Positions 5,810 to 10,431 of a DNA stretch of 10,431 nucleotides are shown piece after piece. The DNA comes from Synergistaceae bacterium. GTDB taxonomy: Bacteria > Synergistota > Synergistia > Synergistales > Synergistaceae. Numbering within the stretch: position 1 is the first letter of the stretch; each line of letters opens with the position of its first letter. Below the pieces are notes generated by a model, which was given only the letters and a program-made list of their open reading frames with translations, had not been told where the DNA came from and did no database searches. Made by a program: the position numbers and the translations under genes. The stretch lies in contig JAISQC010000223.1 of NCBI GenBank assembly GCA_031274465.1, positions 1 to 10,431 of the forward strand, in the 5' to 3' direction.

Positions 5810-7148
5810 GCGCGTACCTCCGGACCAAAGACGCGAAGTGGTCCCCTCTCTCTCCGTAATTCGAATATGAATCCCAGCTCGTGCAGGCGGGGGAAAGAAG
5901 GACCGATTCCCCCGGCGCGGCAATTTCGGCCGCGATTTTCACGGCAGACTCCATGTCCCCAGCGGCGAGATAACCCTCGTACTCCCCCCTGTCAAGAGCC
6001 GCGGCGATGTCGCCCGAGGCCTCCCCTATCAAAATGGCGCGCCGCGCGAATTTTTTAAGCGGGCCGACGAGGCCGGCATAGTCCTCTCCCTTTCCGCGCC
6101 CGCCCAAAATCACTATGTGCGGCCCTTCGATCGAAGACATCGCCGCGCTGGACGCCGCTATGTTCGTGCCCTTGGAATCGTCGATATACCTGACTCCTCC
6201 CTTTTCGAGCACCAAGCTGCATCTGTGCGGCGGCGGGGAGAAGGAGGAGAGCGATGACCTAGCCGCCCTCTCGCCGAACCCCAGCAATTTCATCGCAGCC
6301 ATAGCCATCGCCGTGTTTTCCATATTATGGGCGCCGAGCAGTTTCGTATCGCCGAAGCCGAACAATTCGACGCCGTTCAGGACCGCGTTCCGCCGACTCG
6401 CGCTGAGAGATATCGCGTTGCCGAGGCTCGCCTCGCCCCATGTCAGAAAATGCGGCCTCCGCATCCCGCCCTTTGGCGCTCCGGCGTCGCGCTCCTGCAA
6501 GACGGAAAACCCGCCCTCCTCTACGAAGTCGAATATGCGCGCCTTCGAGGACGCGTAGCTCTCGTAAGAGCCGTGCCAGTCGATGTGGTCCGGCGCGAGG
6601 TTAGTCATCACGGCGCCCGCCAGGGATACCCTCTTTGCCCAGTGAAGCTGAAAGCTGCTGACCTCCATAGCTATGAAATCGAAATCGCGCCCGGCCAGAT
6701 CAGCTATAGGCGCCCCAATGTTGCCGGCGGCGGCGCATTTGACCCCGGCCGAAACGAGGAGATGCGCCAGAAGCGATGTCGTGGTGGTCTTTCCGTTGCT
6801 GCCGGTGATTCCGATCACGCGCCCGCCGATGTGCGGCATGACGAAGTCGAGCTCGCCGACTGGCTCGATCCCGCGTTCGTTCAGCTTTTTGACTATCGGC
6901 GCGCTGGGCGGGAAGCCCGAACCCACGACGGTCAAATCACCGCTCAATGCCCTGTCTGTATGCCCGCCCTGCTCGAAGGGAATTCCCGCCGATTCCAGCG
7001 TTTTTGCCGCCGCGTCCGATATTCCGCCGGCGTCGGAAACGAAGACGCTGGCGCCGAGGCGGCGGGCCAAGAGCGCTATGGAGACGCCGCTTATCCCGGC
7101 GCCCAGTACGGTTACCCGCGAACCGCGCAGGCTGCTATGTTCGGACAT
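5784..7148 (-). CDS. murD: UDP-N-acetylmuramoylalanine--D-glutamate ligase MurD
   Basis: MurD adds D-glutamate to UDP-MurNAc-L-Ala with ATP hydrolysis in the cytoplasm. The 454 residues match the family length and show all three domains. The N-terminal UDP-binding domain has VLGAGISG (14-21). The central ATPase domain has GSNGKTTTT (116-124), EVSSFQL (162-168), NLAPDHIDWHGS (183-194) and the lysine K202 expected to be carbamoylated. The C-terminal domain has DDSKGTN (323-329) and LLSPACTSWDSYSNYGERG (417-435). The motifs SSFQL, DDSKGTN and SPACxSxD identify MurD rather than the other Mur ligases. The ATG at 7146-7148 has GGGGG (7158-7162) 9 nt upstream and overlaps the end of mraY by 14 nt. 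Nothing in the catalytic motifs is missing. Confidence 0.97.
   Translation of the reverse strand: MSEHSSLRGSRVTVLGAGISGVSIALLARRLGASVFVSDAGGISDAAAKTLESAGIPFEQGGHTDRALSGDLTVVGSGFPPSAPIVKKLNERGIEPVGELDFVMPHIGGRVIGITGSNGKTTTTSLLAHLLVSAGVKCAAAGNIGAPIADLAGRDFDFIAMEVSSFQLHWAKRVSLAGAVMTNLAPDHIDWHGSYESYASSKARIFDFVEEGGFSVLQERDAGAPKGGMRRPHFLTWGEASLGNAISLSASRRNAVLNGVELFGFGDTKLLGAHNMENTAMAMAAMKLLGFGERAARSSLSSFSPPPHRCSLVLEKGGVRYIDDSKGTNIAASSAAMSSIEGPHIVILGGRGKGEDYAGLVGPLKKFARRAILIGEASGDIAAALDRGEYEGYLAAGDMESAVKIAAEIAAPGESVLLSPACTSWDSYSNYGERGDHFASLVRRYAREKDDPLR
5817..5821 (-). promoter_or_regulatory. Ribosome binding site fixing the ftsW start at GTG
   Basis: GGAGG within the 3' end of murD stands 7 nt before GTG 5807-5809 and 16 nt before the next in-frame ATG (5798-5800). 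The spacing favours the GTG. Confidence 0.65.
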
Positions 7149-8109
7149 TCCATGCCACCCCCTTCAGCACGGCCTCGATAAAAATAACGCATACTGCGAT
7201 GCCCACGACATGGACCAGCAGAAAACGGGCGACGATCGATGGCTCGCCCATCCCCGAAAGCTCGAAATGATGATGAAGCGGGCTCATTTTGAAAACCTTC
7301 TTTTTAAATCCCCTGATCGAGGCTATCTGTATGGCCGACGTGAGAAGCTCCACCCCGAACAGGAAGGCCGTTGGGATGATGAATATCAGAGCGCCGGAAG
7401 CGGCGCACAGGCTCGTCAGAAGCCCGCCCCAGAAGTGCGAGCCGACGTCTCCCATGAACAGCTGCGCCGGGTTCGAGTTGTGCCACAGAAAAGCCAGGAC
7501 CACGGCAAGCGCCGCAGACGCGGAGGCCAGCACAGCTTGGTCATGAGCCCAGGCGAACATCATGGAGAGGGATATGGCGACTGCGCCCCCCGCCAATCCG
7601 TCCAATCCGTCCGTCACGTTCACGGCATTCTGCATCCCAACCCCTACAAGGACGAGAAGCGGCAGTCCGAGCCCGAACGGCAGCGCCGAGCCTGGAACTA
7701 GGGCGATGCCCTTCCCGGCCATATGCCATGCCCAGGGGACGCTGACCGCTGTTTGGAGAAAAAGCTTTTGCAGGCTGCGCAGTCCTTCGCTCGACCTGCC
7801 GGCATTTTTCAGCAGGTCGTCGGCAAGCCCGACCCCGCCTGTCAATAACGGATAAGACCATATATATATCATCTCGGACCTGCCCGACATGCCGCAATAG
7901 CATATCGCAGCCGCGATGGCGGGCGACATGATGAAAGCTACGATGCCTCCCATGCTAGGCGTGCCTCTTTTTTTCTTATGCCCCGGAGGGCCGTAATCCT
8001 TGATCGCCTCCCCTGCCCTCAGATACCTCATGGCGCGGATCCAGATGCCTTGAAAGTAAACTGAGGCGGCGAAAAAAATCAGTGAGAGGCACATCGCCTT
8101 AACCAGCAT
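7135..8109 (-). CDS. mraY: Phospho-N-acetylmuramoyl-pentapeptide-transferase MraY
   Basis: MraY moves phospho-MurNAc-pentapeptide from UDP to undecaprenyl phosphate, making lipid I; it is an integral membrane enzyme. The 324 residues are largely hydrophobic with about ten predicted membrane segments and the family motifs in order: KKRGTPSMGG (46-55), the metal-binding pair ADD (96-98), NAVNVTDGLDGLAGG (161-175), FMGDVGSHFWGG (218-229) and the histidine cluster PLHHHFEL (277-284). Length fits the shorter MraY group (E. coli has 360). In the FMGD segment the usual small hydrophobic 'SLALGG' reads 'SHFWGG'; the catalytic-site Asp (D221) is kept. The ATG at 8107-8109 has AGAGG ending 8 nt upstream and overlaps the murF stop by 11 nt. 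The gene sits between murF and murD as in most dcw clusters. Confidence 0.97.
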   Translation of the reverse strand: MLVKAMCLSLIFFAASVYFQGIWIRAMRYLRAGEAIKDYGPPGHKKKRGTPSMGGIVAFIMSPAIAAAICYCGMSGRSEMIYIWSYPLLTGGVGLADDLLKNAGRSSEGLRSLQKLFLQTAVSVPWAWHMAGKGIALVPGSALPFGLGLPLLVLVGVGMQNAVNVTDGLDGLAGGAVAISLSMMFAWAHDQAVLASASAALAVVLAFLWHNSNPAQLFMGDVGSHFWGGLLTSLCAASGALIFIIPTAFLFGVELLTSAIQIASIRGFKKKVFKMSPLHHHFELSGMGEPSIVARFLLVHVVGIAVCVIFIEAVLKGVAWNVRT

Positions 8110-9541
8110 CGCTTTGACCTCTTAAATGCGGCAAAATCCGTTCCAGCCCATAATAGCGAGACCCTTTTATCAATATTGCCGAATTCGCGAATTGCGGGGC
8201 GCCGCAGCTTCCGATAAAATCGGCGGCCGTTTGCCACACTCCCCTTATCGAGCCTCTTCCGGCCAGCGTCCCCCATTCGCTGCCTATGAGGTATACTTCG
8301 TCGAGAAGGCTAGCCCTGTTCGCAACGACCTCGTGCCAATGGCCCGACTCAGCCCCCAGCTCCCTCATGCCTCCGAGGATGCCGATCCGCCTCATTTCGC
8401 CCGGCGAATCCATTTCCAGCAGGTTTTTCACGGACTGCGACATCGATGCCGGATTCGCGTTGTAGGTATCGTCTATCAGGATGCAGCCGTTGCCGCCGCG
8501 CAGAATCACCCCCCTGCCCTCGGGGATTTCAAAGGACGGGACGGAACTCGAAAAATCATCGTCGCCCAGTCCCATCTGCATCGCCGCCGCATACGCGAAC
8601 GCTATGTTTTTCGCGTGCTGCTTTCCAAACAGACCCGCCCGGCACGCAATTTTTCTCTCGCCCGCCGACAGTTGGAATGACAGCGCCGGCAGGAGGTCGC
8701 CGCCGAAGGCCTGCCTGACGTCCGAGATGCGCACCCCGGAGTTCGAGTAGCCGACCCCGATCTGCCTGATGCCGCCCTTTTTCGCCTTTTCCCCGCCTGG
8801 CATGCCCGCCACTGCGGCGGACAATATGTCGTTATCGGAATTATAAGACAAACATTCGAGAGCCGGCGATTCGGTTATTTCCATCTTCGCCGCGAGCACG
8901 CCTTCCACGCTCCCCAGTCCTTCCAGATGGGCAGCCGCTACCTCTGTGATGATCCCGTGGCTCACGGGAAAATTCTCTACCAGCTCTTTTATTTCCCCAG
9001 GATGGTTCGTCCCAAGCTCTAGGACGAGTATCTCCGTGCCGCGCGGCATCGCGAGCACCGACATCGAAACCCCCGTCATCGTGTTGTAGCTCTTTTCCGC
9101 TGAATGAACCTTGAAATGGGGCTTCAGCGCTGATCGGATGAATTCCCTGGTCGTAGTCTTGCCCACGCTCCCGGTTATCCCTATGGTCCGCGGCGCCACC
9201 GCGTCGAGCCACGCCCTGGCAATCGCGGCGATCGACCTCTCGGGGTTGCCGGACGCTATGAACGCCGCCCCGAGGCCAAGCAGATAATCCCTGCGGTCTT
9301 GCAGGTATCCGCGCGAGAGCAAGACGCACCGCGCGCCGTTCGCGACTGCCTGCGCGATGTAGTTGTGCCCGTCGTCCCGACTCCCGGGCATGGCGACGAA
9401 AACGTCGCCGCGCCCCACTTCGCGGCTGTCCGCTTTGAAGCGCTGAGGCATAGCTTCGCGCTCCGCGCTCTGCGGGAAGCATTCTCCGTCCGCGATCCCG
9501 GCGGCTTCTCCGATGGTGAAAAATTCGCGTCCCGGCTTCAT
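8099..9541 (-). CDS. murF: UDP-N-acetylmuramoyl-tripeptide--D-alanyl-D-alanine ligase MurF
   Basis: MurF adds the D-Ala-D-Ala dipeptide to UDP-MurNAc-tripeptide, finishing the cytoplasmic pentapeptide precursor. The protein has 480 residues, slightly longer than E. coli MurF. It shows DSREV (38-42) in the UDP-binding domain, the P-loop GSVGKTTT (124-131), ELGTNHPGEI (175-184), AAAHLEGLGS (202-211) with K219 as the likely carbamoylated lysine, GKQHAKN (306-312), and the MurF signature DDTYNANPAS (357-366) followed by ILGGMRELG (388-396). The ATG at 9539-9541 overlaps the murE TGA as ATGA, with GAGGAG (9550-9555) 8 nt upstream. The open frame reaches 9733 but that part is inside murE and not conserved. 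D-Ala-D-Ala must come from a ddl gene elsewhere, since none lies in this stretch. Confidence 0.97.
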   Translation of the reverse strand: MKPGREFFTIGEAAGIADGECFPQSAEREAMPQRFKADSREVGRGDVFVAMPGSRDDGHNYIAQAVANGARCVLLSRGYLQDRRDYLLGLGAAFIASGNPERSIAAIARAWLDAVAPRTIGITGSVGKTTTREFIRSALKPHFKVHSAEKSYNTMTGVSMSVLAMPRGTEILVLELGTNHPGEIKELVENFPVSHGIITEVAAAHLEGLGSVEGVLAAKMEITESPALECLSYNSDNDILSAAVAGMPGGEKAKKGGIRQIGVGYSNSGVRISDVRQAFGGDLLPALSFQLSAGERKIACRAGLFGKQHAKNIAFAYAAAMQMGLGDDDFSSSVPSFEIPEGRGVILRGGNGCILIDDTYNANPASMSQSVKNLLEMDSPGEMRRIGILGGMRELGAESGHWHEVVANRASLLDEVYLIGSEWGTLAGRGSIRGVWQTAADFIGSCGAPQFANSAILIKGSRYYGLERILPHLRGQSDAG

Positions 9542-10431
9542 CCCAAAATCTCCTCGGCAGAATGCCCGCGAGCCCATTCGAGGACTGCCTCCGAATCGAC
9601 GAAAGGAACTTTGCGCGTTTTGTATTCTATGAAACGTTCCGGGCCTTTCCCCGCTATCAGCACCACATCGCCGGGCAAAGATGCGTCGAGGACGTGATTT
9701 ATCGCCTCTTTCCTGTCGAGGACCGTATCGCACCTGACGCAGCGCCCGGAATTTTTCACCCCGCGTTCGACGTCGCGCGCGATGTCAGCCGGATCCTCGC
9801 CCCTGGGGTTGTCGGTGGTGATCACGACGTGGCTCGCCAGTCTGGCCATTATATTGCCTACGACCGGGCGCTTTATCGGAGTCCTGTCCCCCCCGGCGCC
9901 CCAGAGGACCCTGATCGGGCCTCTGGAGAGGCTCGCCAGAGTGCCGAGGGCTTGTTCCATTCCATCAGCGCTGTGCGCGTAATCCACAAACACCGTCACC
10001 CCGTTTGAAAGCGAGTAGCGCTCAAGCCGGCCGGGAACGCGCTTGCAGTTTCTTATCCCGCTTAGGATGGACGCGATTTCAAAGCCCAGCGAATCAGCTA
10101 TGACGAAACTCTCTAGTATGTTGGACGCGTTATACTCCCCGATGAGCGGGGAATCGACCTCGTATGATTTTCCGTCGGGGCGTGCCACTGACAGCGACAT
10201 GCCTTTTATGCCTATTTCACGGACAATCCCGCCATATAGTTTAACGCGCGGTTTTTCTCCGCCGGCTTTAAGCGAATACCCAATCGCGTTTCCCTCGAAT
10301 TCTCGCATCAGACTATTTCCGTATTCATCGTCGGCATTTACTGCGCCAAGCCATCCCGGCGCCGTGTAATCCGAGAAAAGTTTTCTCTTGGCTTCGAAGT
10401 ATCGCTCCATGCCGTCGTGATATTCGAGGTG
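9538..10431 (-). CDS. murE: UDP-N-acetylmuramoyl-L-alanyl-D-glutamate--meso-diaminopimelate ligase MurE, C-terminal part (gene runs off the right edge)
   Basis: MurE adds the third stem-peptide residue to UDP-MurNAc-L-Ala-D-Glu. The visible 297 residues begin inside the central domain at HLEYHDGMERYFEAK, where the last Lys (visible residue 15) is the expected carbamoylated one. The frame is open to the window edge, so the N-terminal UDP domain and P-loop lie outside. Further motifs are GEYNASN (98-104), VDYAHSADGMEQAL, GAGGDRTPIKRP, and DNPRGEDP (207-214). The DNPR form is the meso-diaminopimelate specificity motif; L-lysine-adding enzymes differ there. The usual GKGHE near the C-terminus reads GKGPE (261-265), keeping the substrate-contacting Glu. 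GCGGDRD reads GAGGDRT. The stop overlaps the start of murF by 4 nt. Identity is certain; substrate type is inferred from the motif. Confidence 0.96.
   Translation of the reverse strand, partial: HLEYHDGMERYFEAKRKLFSDYTAPGWLGAVNADDEYGNSLMREFEGNAIGYSLKAGGEKPRVKLYGGIVREIGIKGMSLSVARPDGKSYEVDSPLIGEYNASNILESFVIADSLGFEIASILSGIRNCKRVPGRLERYSLSNGVTVFVDYAHSADGMEQALGTLASLSRGPIRVLWGAGGDRTPIKRPVVGNIMARLASHVVITTDNPRGEDPADIARDVERGVKNSGRCVRCDTVLDRKEAINHVLDASLPGDVVLIAGKGPERFIEYKTRKVPFVDSEAVLEWARGHSAEEILG
9550..9555 (-). promoter_or_regulatory. Ribosome binding site of murF
   Basis: GAGGAG within the murE 3' end, 8 nt before the ATG that overlaps the murE stop codon. It decides the murF start against the longer open frame reaching into murE. 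Confidence 0.7.

Noticed and set aside
5810..5923. N-terminal extension of FtsW into murD
   Set aside because: The extra residues are Arg/Gly-rich, unconserved and overlap the conserved MurD C-terminus; GGAGG at 5817-5821 supports the GTG at 5809.
6673..7701. A 342-codon open frame on the plus strand, opposite murD and mraY
   Set aside because: It has no recognisable domain, its composition is that of an antisense read of GC-rich genes (rich in Arg, Pro, His), and it runs across the boundary of two well-supported minus-strand genes.

Overview
The window is a stretch of one dcw (division and cell wall) cluster. It contains ten genes, all on the minus strand, read from high to low coordinates: murE (3' part) - murF - mraY - murD - ftsW - murG - murC - murB - ftsQ - ftsA (5' part). 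No gene on the plus strand is supported; its long open frames are GC-driven shadows of the minus-strand genes. There is no mobile element, tRNA, rRNA or CRISPR array, and no gene-free gap above 36 bases.

Work flow of the genes: MurC, MurD, MurE and MurF are the four ATP-dependent Mur ligases that build the stem peptide on UDP-MurNAc. MurB makes UDP-MurNAc. MraY and MurG make lipid I and lipid II at the inner face of the membrane. FtsW is the septal SEDS glycosyltransferase that polymerises lipid II. FtsQ and FtsA belong to the divisome and anchor or regulate the septal machinery. MurE carries the DNPR motif, which predicts meso-diaminopimelate-type peptidoglycan. The order matches the canonical bacterial dcw order, with murB between murC and ftsQ and no ddl in that interval. 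murE continues beyond the right edge and ftsA beyond the left edge; ftsI/ftsL would be expected upstream and ftsZ downstream.

The genes are packed tightly: every junction from murE to murB overlaps by about 4-26 nt, murB/ftsQ are 1 nt apart, and only ftsQ/ftsA has a short gap (36 nt). This argues for one co-transcribed, translationally coupled operon. One AT-rich island (about 3630-3760) at the 3' end of murG holds a perfect TATAAT and could be an internal promoter for murC-murB-ftsQ-ftsA, although no good -35 is visible.

Organism: a GC-rich bacterium (many lines about 60% GC) using TTG and GTG starts as well as ATG. From remembered family resemblance in FtsA, MurC and MurG, together with a short divergent FtsQ, a member of Synergistota is my best guess; this is an inference of only moderate confidence. 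I do not see a previously undescribed system here. The findings below are local peculiarities of an otherwise ordinary housekeeping region.
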